Shown here in pieces: positions 43,758-53,840 of a stretch of DNA of 64,000 nucleotides (positions are counted from its first letter, which is position 1; every line of letters starts with the position of its first letter). Location: contig NZ_CP032284.1 in assembly GCF_002165305.2 (NCBI RefSeq), positions 1 through 64,000 of the forward strand, written 5' to 3'. Source of the stretch: Acinetobacter sp. WCHA55. GTDB lineage: Bacteria; Pseudomonadota; Gammaproteobacteria; Pseudomonadales; Moraxellaceae. The translations under genes and the position numbers were made by a program. The notes below the pieces were generated by a model. It saw only the letters and a program-made list of their open reading frames with translations. It searched no databases and had not been told where the DNA came from.

Positions 43758-45413
43758 TCAATACAGTAATTCACCAAACAAATCCGCTCTAATCTCTTCC
43801 AGACTCAGATCTGATTTCATTCTATTACAGATGGGATGAACCAGCAGACCATTCTCTAGAACACCTTGCCCACCTACGGCTTTGGCAATCCGATGATCCG
43901 ATTCAGTAGAATCAAGATAGATCAATCCGTCACAAATGAGGCAAAAGTTATGATTACCCACCAGAAAATTGTGCTTAAGTAAACTTTTAGTTAATGCTGA
44001 AAAGGATTTGGGCTTTGAGCGCGGGATTGGACTAATCGACTCCACATATCCCACCACATGCTTCACGACCGTATCATCATAATTCCCCAAAAATCTTTCA
44101 ACATAAAACTCATTAAAGTTTATGTACTTGAAGGCCTTAGACATGGACAGGATAAATGTATTCAGGCATTCCTCATCATCAAAATCAACCTCCATTTCCA
44201 AGCTTAAGCAAATAAAGGCTTTATAGACGATTTGTAGACGATCATAGCCCTTGATACCACTGCCGAACTTGCCGACCGTTTCGGTGGTCGCCACGGGGAA
44301 ATTGGCGATCAAGAACTCAATACTACGGCGTACCCGGGTGAAGTCCTTGAAACTAATCGTTCGATGATGAATCTGCATGCGACTTTCATGAATTTCAAAC
44401 ACAATTGAAAACCATGCTAGAAAGGAAGTAATCTGAAAACGCTGGTCCTTATAAAAATATAAGAACGGATGTAAGCCCAAACTCGGAACCCCAGTATTTT
44501 TTACAGGAGTGGCCATTCGGCAAAGGACCGTAAACAGATGTGACATGATCTTTTCAACGCGTTCACCCTGATTCAGGCTCATGATATTATGAATCTGATC
44601 ACCCGCGATGATATTCATGAGCTCATTGACCAAGCCAATTTTTTTACCATGACTCATTTCAGTATCTAATAAGATGGTAGAGAAAAGCAGTTGATGGATC
44701 TTCTCCCCCAACTCGATCAGCGCATTTAAGCGTGTATATTGAAGCTCTTCTAAATTGGATTTATTGTCATTGATATAACAACAAGCATAGATCGCATAAT
44801 ATGCATCACTTCCCCGACTTCTTAGATGATATTCCTCATATTTATCCAGGCGTTTAGTATCTGAGTTAATCGATTGGAATACGCGTCGTGCATCTTCTGG
44901 AGTACCAAGCACTTGCCGGAAACTGATTTTAATATCGTCTAATTTAGATTTTTGTTCTGCAAATTTAGGATCAATACAAATTTTTTGGAAGTCAGCTAGA
45001 TCCCCTAAATGATTTCGCAGGTCACGAATATCTTCTTTTTGTTGATCGCTAAAATTAGGCGCTTGAGTGGCTTGTTCATCTGCAAAATATCTCTTGACCC
45101 ACGCATAAATACTCGAAAGGCGATGCGCCCCATCGATAATATAGATGTTGCCGTGTATATCTTTCCAATACAAAATACACAAATTGATATTTTGATCTTC
45201 TGTGCAATTCCCAATAAAGTTTGCAATTTCCCGCACACTCCAACATTCAGTAGAACGCTGGTTATCCGCTTTAAATAAACATTTGATGATGGCATGCTTT
45301 TCAAAATCAGTCAGTGCAACTTCAAAATTGTCTCGTTGCATTGATGGTGACATTTCTTCTGGCAACATGACTTTACGCTGAATAATATTGGTCAATAGTC
45401 GTGTAGAACCCAT
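43758..45413 (-). CDS. DUF262-like/HNH endonuclease protein
   Basis: A 551-residue protein. Its N-terminal ~200 residues have a ParB/DUF262-type core with YIIDGAHRLSSIYAW near residue 90 and AFRRVFQSINSDTKR-like text near 170. The C-terminus carries an HNH nuclease: FCLICDG, SDHRIAKAVGG and HPICNRMKSDLS, giving the Cys pair, Asp-His, and a Cys/Asn. This DUF262 plus HNH order is that of GmrSD-type type IV restriction and related defence proteins. It is single-gene and located at the edge of the defence island. Confidence 0.75.
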   Translation of the reverse strand: MGSTRLLTNIIQRKVMLPEEMSPSMQRDNFEVALTDFEKHAIIKCLFKADNQRSTECWSVREIANFIGNCTEDQNINLCILYWKDIHGNIYIIDGAHRLSSIYAWVKRYFADEQATQAPNFSDQQKEDIRDLRNHLGDLADFQKICIDPKFAEQKSKLDDIKISFRQVLGTPEDARRVFQSINSDTKRLDKYEEYHLRSRGSDAYYAIYACCYINDNKSNLEELQYTRLNALIELGEKIHQLLFSTILLDTEMSHGKKIGLVNELMNIIAGDQIHNIMSLNQGERVEKIMSHLFTVLCRMATPVKNTGVPSLGLHPFLYFYKDQRFQITSFLAWFSIVFEIHESRMQIHHRTISFKDFTRVRRSIEFLIANFPVATTETVGKFGSGIKGYDRLQIVYKAFICLSLEMEVDFDDEECLNTFILSMSKAFKYINFNEFYVERFLGNYDDTVVKHVVGYVESISPIPRSKPKSFSALTKSLLKHNFLVGNHNFCLICDGLIYLDSTESDHRIAKAVGGQGVLENGLLVHPICNRMKSDLSLEEIRADLFGELLY

Positions 45414-45618
45414 TTCTTATTTTCTCCAGGCAACACTTTCCTACTTTCGCTCAAGTACGAAATTTGAAAATGTATATAGTTCGATTTGGTTAAAGCTGTG
45501 AATTAAATGACCGTCAATATCCAGTCAGCGCTAACAAAAGAGACCTAAGAGAAATGGGGGGATTAGATAATAAAATCTTCATGTTTAGTACCTGTAGTTT
45601 AGAATTAACTATCTACAA

Positions 45619-45762
45619 CCATCTTTTCCACGAGATGGAGGTAGACCAAACAGGGGTGGAAATACCGCACTACAGAAGACGGCCAGTCATAGACTGCCCT
45701 GCCTGGCCTACCATAATGGCAAACTAAGCATAATAAGCACAAAAAACCGCTAAAGCGGTTTT
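45619..45762 (+). ncRNA. structured RNA candidate
   Basis: Several compatible stems are visible: CCATCT/AGATGG (45619-45638); an enclosing stem GGTAG/CTACC (45640-45644 with 45708-45712) extended by CAGGG/CCCTG; an inner hairpin CAGTC/GACTG; and a terminator-like AACCGC/GCGGTT at 45744-45761. The terminator has a longer T run on the reverse strand, so direction is uncertain. No open frame covers it. It does not match any RNA family I recognise. Confidence 0.4.
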
Positions 45763-46086
45763 AATGCTTCTGTAGTAATTTTCAGGTTTCCACGCCCGAT
45801 TACAGATTTTGCTGTAATGTAATTATCATATGGGTATCTTTTTCTTTGGTCAAACCAAATTAGAATTTTTTATTCATTTTTTAGTGATATTTTAAAATTG
45901 AATGCTGGCTTAATTTTTTCAAAATTTTAGCCGAAAAAATCCCTGTATTTTACCTACATACAAGGATGCGTGTTTAGCTCAAAATCTATGCTGCATACTT
46001 ATAGAAGGATTACCTAAGCTAATTAATTTATCTTCTCCATTTTTTGGGATCTCATTAAAATCTAAAAATAATCATATTGGTGGACT

Positions 46087-46136
46087 CCCAAGCCTTTGCT
46101 TTGTAAAACAGCAGTTTTAAAAAGCAAAGGCTTGGG
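46087..46136. terminator. strong hairpin, possible terminator
   Basis: Perfect 16-bp arms (CCCAAGCCTTTGCTTT / AAAGCAAAGGCTTGGG) enclose an 18-base loop, followed on the plus strand by CTATTTTTCTG. No gene ends nearby, so it may be the tail of a gene lost by rearrangement or a small RNA. Confidence 0.5.
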
Positions 46137-46746
46137 CTATTTTTCTGAAATATATTTGCTTAGGCTATTTAAAATTAGCTTATAAAATAAAACCAAAAAC
46201 ACAACCCAGTTTTCTATGCTGTATTTAATATTATAAATCTAGCAAAATTAATTTTTTTATTTATAAAAAATAAAAACTAATTTCCCTATTTTACAGAATA
46301 AAACAAATCAATTTATAGGGTAAATAATTTATATTAACTCCCTAGTCTATAAAATTTACCTTATATATAATTTTATATTTTATAGATTAAATTTAAAAAA
46401 TAATATCCGAATAAATTTACAAGAATAATAAAAAAATACATTTAAATTTAATCTTATTTTCTCCTGCGAGTCATACAAAATCTTTTTATTTATTGAGTAT
46501 TTTTTTTGATAATCTCTCGTCTAGCCTATCCAGGCTATTCTCAAGAAAAAAAATTATCAAAAATCAACCTCACAGAGTGCACACCTCGCTCTTAGTGTCC
46601 CTTTTTTTTGACCAAAAAAAAAGAGGAACCTTATAAATAATGAAAAAATAATCATACATGAATTACCTAAAGTTATATACTGCTGTTTTTTATATATTTT
46701 TCTAATATAAAAAAACTGTAGCCCCCCTACTTCTCCGGTAAAACAT

Positions 46747-47833
46747 GGCGAATTCAAACATGAGGTGCGACAGTTTCAAAAGCCATATGATAATCAACAA
46801 GCTGAGCAAATTTCTCTAATGGTGTAAGCCAATCTAACGCCTTTCTAGGACGAGTATTCAGTGACATGGCAACTTGATTTAAATAATGCTGATCTGCCTG
46901 ATTTAAATCAATCCCTTTAGGTAAATATTGCCTAATTAAACCATTCATATTTTCGCATGTGCCTTTTTGCCAGGGTGAATGTGGGTCACAGAAATATACA
47001 TCTATGCCTAAATCTTCTTCGAGTATTTTATGTTCTGACATCTCACGTCCACGGTCATAGGTCAACGTTTTACGCAGTTCTGCAGGTAAATATTTCAGAG
47101 CTTCAGTTAAAGCCTTGCGCACTGATTCTGCCTTTGCATCAGGTAATGTTGCCAAGATACAGAGCCGTGTATTTCGTTCAATAAGTGTTGCTATCGAACT
47201 TTTATTGTCTTTACCTTTAATTAAATCAGCTTCCCAATGACCCGGTATTTTTCTTTCTTGAACTTCGGCTGGGCGCTCATGAATAGTTTTAATATCCTGT
47301 AATATAGAATCTTTTTTAGGTTCACCGTTAGCTTTTCGCTTTTTATTTTCATGACGTAGACAGGATAATAAGTCTTTTTTCAACTCACCCTTGGGTAATG
47401 CTCGTATCGTTGAATAAATCGTTGTATGGCTTACATTCATTGTTTGATCCAAATCAGGAAATGTCTTTAAACGCTTTGCTATTTGCTGAGGAGACCATAA
47501 ACAACGGATCGCTTCAACAATAAATTTCCAGAGGATTGAATCGATTTTGAGTTTTCTGTGACCACGTCTACGTCTAGCAAAAGTGTTATCAGAAGCATAT
47601 TGAGCTTGATAAACGTCATTGATGCTATTTCTTTTAAGCTCACGATAGATCGTACTAGGATGTCTTTTAATGAGTTCAGCAAATTTTCTGGCTGAAAAGC
47701 CTTCTTTTCTTGACTCAAGCATTAATGCAGTACGATCTTCAAAGTTAAGATGATGGTATGACAATTTTATATACTCCATAAACCCTTTAAATTAATTAGG
47801 TGGTTTATGTCGCACTTCAAGTTTTACTCTGCC
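46747..47833 (-). mobile_element. ISAba125, left copy (IS30 family)
   Basis: A 1,087-bp element with inverted ends GGCGAATTCAAACATGAGG and GGCAGAGTAAAACTTGAAG, both leading to GTGCGACA. It differs from the right copy at three nearby bases in the transposase (47579, 47582 and 47601), one of which changes Gln to Arg. Confidence 0.93.
46754..47779 (-). CDS. ISAba125 transposase, left copy
   Basis: A 341-residue IS30-family DDE transposase. The N-terminal HTH is HLNFEDRTALMLESRKEGFS then KHPSTIYRELKRN. The catalytic core includes GHWEADLIKGKDN, LTYDRGREMSEH and HSPWQKGTCENMNGLIRQYLP. It is full length and should be active. IS30-family enzymes cut at the terminal repeats and generate the short duplications seen here. 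Confidence 0.95.
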   Translation of the reverse strand: MEYIKLSYHHLNFEDRTALMLESRKEGFSARKFAELIKRHPSTIYRELKRNSINDVYQAQYASDNTFARRRRGHRKLKIDSILWKFIVEAIRCLWSPQQIAKRLKTFPDLDQTMNVSHTTIYSTIRALPKGELKKDLLSCLRHENKKRKANGEPKKDSILQDIKTIHERPAEVQERKIPGHWEADLIKGKDNKSSIATLIERNTRLCILATLPDAKAESVRKALTEALKYLPAELRKTLTYDRGREMSEHKILEEDLGIDVYFCDPHSPWQKGTCENMNGLIRQYLPKGIDLNQADQHYLNQVAMSLNTRPRKALDWLTPLEKFAQLVDYHMAFETVAPHV

Positions 47834-48071
47834 CTCCATTGTTTTCAATTTATCGGATTTCTAAAAACATGAGATATATGTTTCAATAAAAGTTTTTAAG
47901 AACTTTATACACCAAATACCAATGCTTCACTTATGATAAAGTGGATTAAAATTGCAGAAAATGGGTAAATCCATAAAAAATGTCAACATCTTCAAATATA
48001 CAATTGTATTTCAATTTCCGTTGTTTATAGTTGGAACATTTTTTTAAATCTCTACACTCAAGGTTAGATTT

Positions 48072-48310
48072 ATGTCTACTGCTCATAAAAAAGCATCCTT
48101 ATTGCAAAAAGTCAGTAAAGGACTCACAGTTGGTTCAGTCATTACAGGAAGCACGTTTTTACATGGTCCCCCTGTTTTGGCACTCGGTTTTACCAAGCTG
48201 TTTAAAAAATCAAAAAAAGTAGACGAAACCAATATTCAATTGGCCAATAGCTGGATTGGTGTAAACAACCACCTGATTGAAAAGGTGCTGCCAAACCTAA
48301 AGTGGGATAT
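48072..48310 (+). pseudogene. delta-pac: truncated phospholipid acyltransferase
   Basis: The first ~80 residues of a PlsC/YihG-type 1-acylglycerol-phosphate acyltransferase: MSTAHKKASLLQKVSKGL, then NSWIGVNNHLIEKVLPNLKWD. The frame then runs into the oriIS end of ISCR27 at 48311, so the NHxxxxD catalytic region is missing. This is the delta-pac segment known from Tn125, an Acinetobacter chromosomal gene captured during formation of the transposon. Confidence 0.85.
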
Positions 48311-48331
48311 GGGTATAGGAAGTTCAACCGC
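48311..48331 (-). other. ISCR27 oriIS end
   Basis: The plus-strand text GGGTATAGGAAGTTC followed by AACCGC is the reverse complement of the ISCR oriIS consensus (GCGTTTGAACTTCCTATACCC-like). It lies downstream of the transposase and marks the junction with delta-pac. Confidence 0.8.
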
Positions 48332-48566
48332 CCTTTTTGGCGAGTCTGGCGGGTAGGAAGCGGCCGCGCAAGCGCCGCTTTGGGCACAGATCGGGCACAG
48401 ATCGGGGGTTCATGCGTGGGTTTTCGACATCGCGGGGCCACGCAGCGGCTCAGTGCGTAGCCATTTCTCACCGAATCCCGGCACAGGGCCGAGCGCAGCC
48501 CTGCGGGGTCGTGGCCGCATCGGATCGGACTCTGGCTTGGCTGCCGGCTGTGTGGCCGGCGCCTCA

Positions 48567-50096
48567 TCACGCGGCGGGCGGCGGGGCGCGCGCTGCGGGC
48601 CGGTAGTGCGCTTGCTCCAGCGCGCCGTGTTTCTCGAAGTGGGCGAGGATGGCGCGAATGGCCTTGGGGTCTTCGATGCTGGCGACGATCCGCACCGCGC
48701 CGCCGCAGTGGGCGCAGGTGGTGATGTCGATGGAAAAGACCCGCTTGAGCCGTTGCGCCCAGCTCATCGCACGGCGCTTCTGCTCGGGGCTGCGCGGCTC
48801 GTCGTGGGCGCTGACGTCCACTGGCGCCGCATCGCCCGCAGGCCGCCTGCCGCGCCCCGAGGGCGTCAGCTGCGCGCGCAGGTTTGCATTCGGGGCGAAT
48901 ACGCCGTGGAAGCGGGTGAGATGCGCGCGTGGCGGCGGGACCAGTGCCGCCAGCTTGGCGATGAAGTCCACCGCATCCCATTCGACATGCGTGGTGCCAT
49001 TGCGCCACGGCGTCTTGAGCTGGTAACGCACCCTGCCCTGTGGCGAGATCGATAGCCGCTGCTCGCTGATCGCCGGGCGCGTGATGTAGCGGCACAGCTT
49101 TTCGAGCTTGTGGCTTTCGTGTGCTTCCGCGGCCACGCCGGCATGCAGCGAGAAGCCGCCGACCTTGCCGGCGTCGCCCTCCAGCGGACCGGCGTCGCCA
49201 GGCAGCGTTTGCAGCGTGACGACCTTGCGGCCAGCGTCGCGACCGGTGGCGATGCGGTAGGTCATCGAACTCATCCGCAGCCCATCCATGCCGTCGTCGC
49301 TACCCGCGCTGTCGGACAGGAACACGGATTCGTCTTCGCCTTCGAGCCAGCCGCGGCGCGACAGGTGCCGGCACACGCGATGCGCGATGGTGTTGGCCAG
49401 TTCCGTCAGTTGCGCCGATGTGGGCGCACGGGTGCGGTGCAGGCGCGGCTTGCGCTGCGGACGCTCGGTGGTGTCCTCGTACACGCCGTCGAGCCACAGC
49501 ATGTGGAAGTGGATGTTGAGATTCAGCGCGCTGCCGAAGCGCTGGATCAGGGTCACCACGCCGCATTGCGCCGTATCCCGCGGCACGCCGGCCTGATCGG
49601 CAAGCCAACCGGCGATCACACGATGCACGATGCCCAGCACCGGGCCGATCGCCTCAGGCTTGCTGGCGAACAGGAAGCGCAACGGGTACGGGAAACTCAG
49701 CACCCATTGCCGCACCGGCCGCGGGCCGAACACCTCGTCCACCAGATGCCGCGCCGACTCGGCCATGCGCCGTGCGCCGCAGCTCGGGCACAGCCCGCGC
49801 TTCTTGCAGGAATACGCCACCAGCCTCTCGGCACGACAGTGCTCGCAGACCACGCGCAGGAAGCCGTGCTCGAGCACGCCGCAGCGCAGGTAGGTCTCGA
49901 ACTCCTCGCGCACATACTCGGGCAGCGGGCGGTCTTCGGCCTCAAGACGCGCGATGAAGTCCGGGTAGTGCGCCTGCACTAGCGCGTACAGCAGCGTGCG
50001 CTCGGGCAGGTGGCGCGCGTAACGCGCAGCGGCGTGGGCGGCCGGCAGTGGCGCGCACACCTCGGCCTGCCGCCGGGGTGCGGTCAGGCGCGGCAC
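48567..50096 (-). CDS. ISCR27 transposase (IS91 family, HUH type)
   Basis: A 509-residue IS91/ISCR-family Rep-like transposase. A Cys-rich zinc module (CEHCRAERLV, CKKRGLCPSCGARR) is near residue 85. The HUH motif NIHFHMLWLDG is near 195 and a conserved Tyr region YITRPAISEQRL near 335. A second zinc-like Cys pair (TCAHCGGAVRI) is near the end. It nicks single strands at oriIS and replicates by rolling circle. It is full length, with the high GC of the surrounding cargo. Confidence 0.92.
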   Translation of the reverse strand: MPRLTAPRRQAEVCAPLPAAHAAARYARHLPERTLLYALVQAHYPDFIARLEAEDRPLPEYVREEFETYLRCGVLEHGFLRVVCEHCRAERLVAYSCKKRGLCPSCGARRMAESARHLVDEVFGPRPVRQWVLSFPYPLRFLFASKPEAIGPVLGIVHRVIAGWLADQAGVPRDTAQCGVVTLIQRFGSALNLNIHFHMLWLDGVYEDTTERPQRKPRLHRTRAPTSAQLTELANTIAHRVCRHLSRRGWLEGEDESVFLSDSAGSDDGMDGLRMSSMTYRIATGRDAGRKVVTLQTLPGDAGPLEGDAGKVGGFSLHAGVAAEAHESHKLEKLCRYITRPAISEQRLSISPQGRVRYQLKTPWRNGTTHVEWDAVDFIAKLAALVPPPRAHLTRFHGVFAPNANLRAQLTPSGRGRRPAGDAAPVDVSAHDEPRSPEQKRRAMSWAQRLKRVFSIDITTCAHCGGAVRIVASIEDPKAIRAILAHFEKHGALEQAHYRPAARAPPPAA

Positions 50097-50229
50097 GCAG
50101 CGCTCCGTTGCAGGGACGGCTGCTCAGGGTTGCGCCCGCGAGCACGCGTTCATATCGGCGTTTTCTGATCTTCGCGTCAGACATTGCCGCGGGGCGGGTA
50201 GGAAGTCTCCCGCCTCGGACGCCAGAACG

Positions 50230-50260
50230 CACAAAGCCCGGCACGAGGCCGGGCTTTGTG
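50230..50260 (-). terminator. groEL terminator
   Basis: Thirteen-base arms CACAAAGCCCGGC / GCCGGGCTTTGTG with a 5-base loop lie about 25 bp after the groEL stop on the reverse strand, a strong GC-rich intrinsic hairpin. Confidence 0.75.
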
Positions 50261-50284
50261 GTCTTGCTTGATGGATCGCGGGGC

Positions 50285-51931
<1,647 letters not shown>

Positions 51932-51980
51932 TTACCTCGAAAAATTATTCGGATGAGAAATGTGTGGGAGCGACGCGCGA

Positions 51981-52271
51981 TCAGCCGAGGATCGCGAACA
52001 GGTCGTCTTCCTTCACCACCAGCAGCTCGACGCCGTCCAGCTTCACTTCGGTGCCGCTGTACTTGCCGAACAGCACCTTGTCGCCGACCTTGACCTGCGG
52101 CGCGCGGACCTGGCCGTTGTCCAGCACCTTGCCGGTGCCGACGGCGACGACTTCGCCCTTGATCGGCTTCTCGGTGGCCGAATCCGGGATCACGATCCCG
52201 CCGGCGGACAGCTTCTCTTCTTCCATGCGCTTGATGACCACGCGGTCGTGCAGCGGCTTGATATTGGACAT
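51981..52271 (-). CDS. groES: co-chaperonin GroES
   Basis: A 96-residue complete GroES from [15 protein letters not shown] to [10 protein letters not shown], with the mobile-loop region [10 protein letters not shown]. The start at 52271 is chosen because it gives the family length; the open frame continues upstream through the operator. A GAGGTTGCC-type ribosome site precedes it. It is controlled by the CIRCE element upstream. Confidence 0.96.
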   Translation of the reverse strand: MSNIKPLHDRVVIKRMEEEKLSAGGIVIPDSATEKPIKGEVVAVGTGKVLDNGQVRAPQVKVGDKVLFGKYSGTEVKLDGVELLVVKEDDLFAILG

Positions 52272-52317
52272 GGCAACCTCGGTAAATGGTTGATTGACGT
52301 GGAAAAACCCGGCGATT

Positions 52318-52344
52318 TTAGCAGTCGCGCGAAGCGAGTGCCAA
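52318..52344 (-). promoter_or_regulatory. CIRCE operator (HrcA site) of groES-groEL
   Basis: TTAGCAGTC - 9 bp - GAGTGCCAA matches the CIRCE consensus (TTAGCACTC-N9-GAGTGCTAA) with two mismatches. It lies 46 bp upstream of the groES start. HrcA repressor would bind here in the original host; whether Acinetobacter supplies a compatible HrcA is not visible. Confidence 0.8.
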
Positions 52345-52464
52345 ACCGCGGACAACAGAACCGGGCGAACCCGGCATGCCACCGAGATGGGGCGGGCCCG
52401 CCGACTTTCAAGGGCCGCACGCGGATGTCCGCCAGGCCCGCCGGATCGGGGCAGCCGCTACCCT

Positions 52465-52794
52465 ATGCCGGTGAGCGCCCTGATCTGCTTCTGCACCTGT
52501 CCCGACGCCGACAGCGCCGAGCGCATCGCCACCGCGCTGGTGGCCGAGCGCCTGGCCGCCTGCGTCAACCTCCTGCCCGGCCTGCGTTCGGTCTATCGCT
52601 GGCAACGCAAGGTCGAGGCCGCGGCCGAGGTCCTGCTGCTGGTCAAGACCAGTGCCGAGGCCTACCCCGCCCTGCAGGAACGCCTGCGCCAACTGCATCC
52701 CTACGAACTCCCGGAGCTGCTCGCGGTCGAAGCCGCGTCCGGCCTGCCCGAATACCTGCAATGGCTGGCCGCCGAGAGCCGACCGGTAAACTGA
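52465..52794 (+). CDS. cutA: divalent-cation tolerance protein CutA
   Basis: A 109-residue complete CutA1: ICFCTCPDADSAERIATALVAERLAACVNLLPGLRS, then YRWQRKVEAAAEVLLLVKTS and HPYELPELLAV. It is a trimeric cytoplasmic protein linked to metal tolerance. The start at 52465 is chosen to give family length. It is divergent from groES and 4 bp upstream of the DsbD chimera. Confidence 0.93.
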   Translation: MPVSALICFCTCPDADSAERIATALVAERLAACVNLLPGLRSVYRWQRKVEAAAEVLLLVKTSAEAYPALQERLRQLHPYELPELLAVEAASGLPEYLQWLAAESRPVN

Positions 52795-52798
52795 GCCA

Positions 52799-53830
52799 AT
52801 GACCGCATCCACGATCCGCCTGCGCCGCTGGCTGGCCGGGCTCGCCCTGCTGCTTGCGCTGCCCGCGACCTCGGCCGTCGCCCAGGACTTCGAACTGCCG
52901 CCGGTCGACGAGGTCTTCGTCCTGTCCGCGCAGGCCACCGCGCCGGACCGCATCGAGGTGCGCTGGCGGATCGCCGACGGCTATTACCTGTACCGGCACC
53001 GCACCTCGGTCAAGGCCGATGCCGCCTTCACCGGCGCGACCATGGCGCTGCCGAAGGGCAAGGCCTACCGCGACGAATTCTTCGGCGACGTCGAAACCTA
53101 CCGCAAGGAATTGCTCGGCACCCTCACCGGCACGCCCGCGGCCGGCGCGAGCGCGACCACCCTGACCGTGAAGTACCAGGGCTGCGCCGATGCCGGCGTG
53201 TGCTACCCGCCGCAGACCCGCACCCTGAAGGTCGCGTTGCCGGGCGAAGCGGGCGCTGGCGGCTTCGGCTGTAAGGCGCGCGGGCTGCATGATTATGTCG
53301 TCAAGAACGGCTCTGCCGATCATCCCAACGCCGAGGTGAAATTCGCACTGGGTGATGTGGTCAACACCATGATCGGCTGCACTAATGGTGAAACGATCAT
53401 GCTGTGCCACGACACCTCGCTGCCGCGCCCCTATTCTCTCGGCTTTCGGGTGCAAGGCACCGAGGGGCTGTGGATGGACGTCAACAAGTCGATCTATCTG
53501 GAGGGCAAGAGCCCACAGCCGCACCGCTGGGAGCCTGCCGAGGGCTGGTTTGCGAAATACGATCACCCGCTATGGAAACGCTACGCCGATCTGGCGGCAG
53601 GGGCCGGGCATGGCGGGATGGACTGGTTCGTGATCCACGCTTTTGTCGAGGCGCTGAAGGCCAAGGCCCCGATGCCAATCGACATTTACGACGCGCTGGC
53701 CTGGAGCGCGATCACGCCTCTGTCGGAACAATCGATTGCTGAGGGCAATCGCACGTTAGATTTTCCCGACTTCACCCGAGGGCAGTGGCGCACCCGCAAG
53801 CCGATCTTTGCGCTGAACGACGCCTATTGA
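52799..53830 (+). CDS. chimera: DsbD N-terminus fused to a Gfo/Idh/MocA-type oxidoreductase tail
   Basis: A 343-residue fusion. Residues 1-150 are the signal peptide (LALLLALPATSAVAQ) and periplasmic alpha domain of DsbD, with the redox pair in YQGCADAGVCYPPQTR. At about residue 153 the sequence switches to the C-terminal part of a Gfo/Idh/MocA (GH109-like) oxidoreductase: GLHDYVVKNG, IMLCHDTSLPRPYSLGFRVQGTEG, and a C-terminal FTRGQWRTRKPIFALNDAY. The frame is kept across the junction. The fusion lacks the DsbD membrane domain and an NAD-binding domain, so it is probably inactive. It is often labelled dsbC/dsbD or 'tat' in Tn125 maps. Confidence 0.8.
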   Translation: MTASTIRLRRWLAGLALLLALPATSAVAQDFELPPVDEVFVLSAQATAPDRIEVRWRIADGYYLYRHRTSVKADAAFTGATMALPKGKAYRDEFFGDVETYRKELLGTLTGTPAAGASATTLTVKYQGCADAGVCYPPQTRTLKVALPGEAGAGGFGCKARGLHDYVVKNGSADHPNAEVKFALGDVVNTMIGCTNGETIMLCHDTSLPRPYSLGFRVQGTEGLWMDVNKSIYLEGKSPQPHRWEPAEGWFAKYDHPLWKRYADLAAGAGHGGMDWFVIHAFVEALKAKAPMPIDIYDALAWSAITPLSEQSIAEGNRTLDFPDFTRGQWRTRKPIFALNDAY

Positions 53831-53840
53831 TCGACGCGAT

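Larger units (their letters stand above)
45414..46746. other. long AT-rich non-coding stretch left of Tn125
   Basis: No gene is supported in this 1.3 kb. It holds the promoter of the HNH gene on the left, a structured RNA candidate (45619-45762), a strong hairpin (46087-46136) and then about 600 bp of very AT-rich DNA up to the Tn125 target duplication CAT at 46744-46746. Confidence 0.6.
48311..50205 (-). mobile_element. ISCR27 (IS91-like, rolling-circle)
   Basis: The element includes the transposase and its oriIS at 48311. The far (terIS) end is not certain; I placed it near 50205 because a 13-bp direct repeat, GGCGGGTAGGAAG, occurs at 48348-48360 and 50193-50205. Known ISCR elements lack inverted repeats and mobilise adjacent DNA, which is how groEL and the NDM cluster may have been linked. 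Confidence 0.75.

Noticed and set aside
46557..46757. 66-codon frame crossing the left end of Tn125
   Set aside because: It is created by joining IS-end and flank bases, so it could not predate the insertion; no ribosome site or known motif.
48202..49982. Several long open frames antisense to or overlapping the ISCR27 transposase
   Set aside because: High GC removes stops by chance; composition is Arg/Pro/Ala-rich without domains, and the transposase frame is clearly real.
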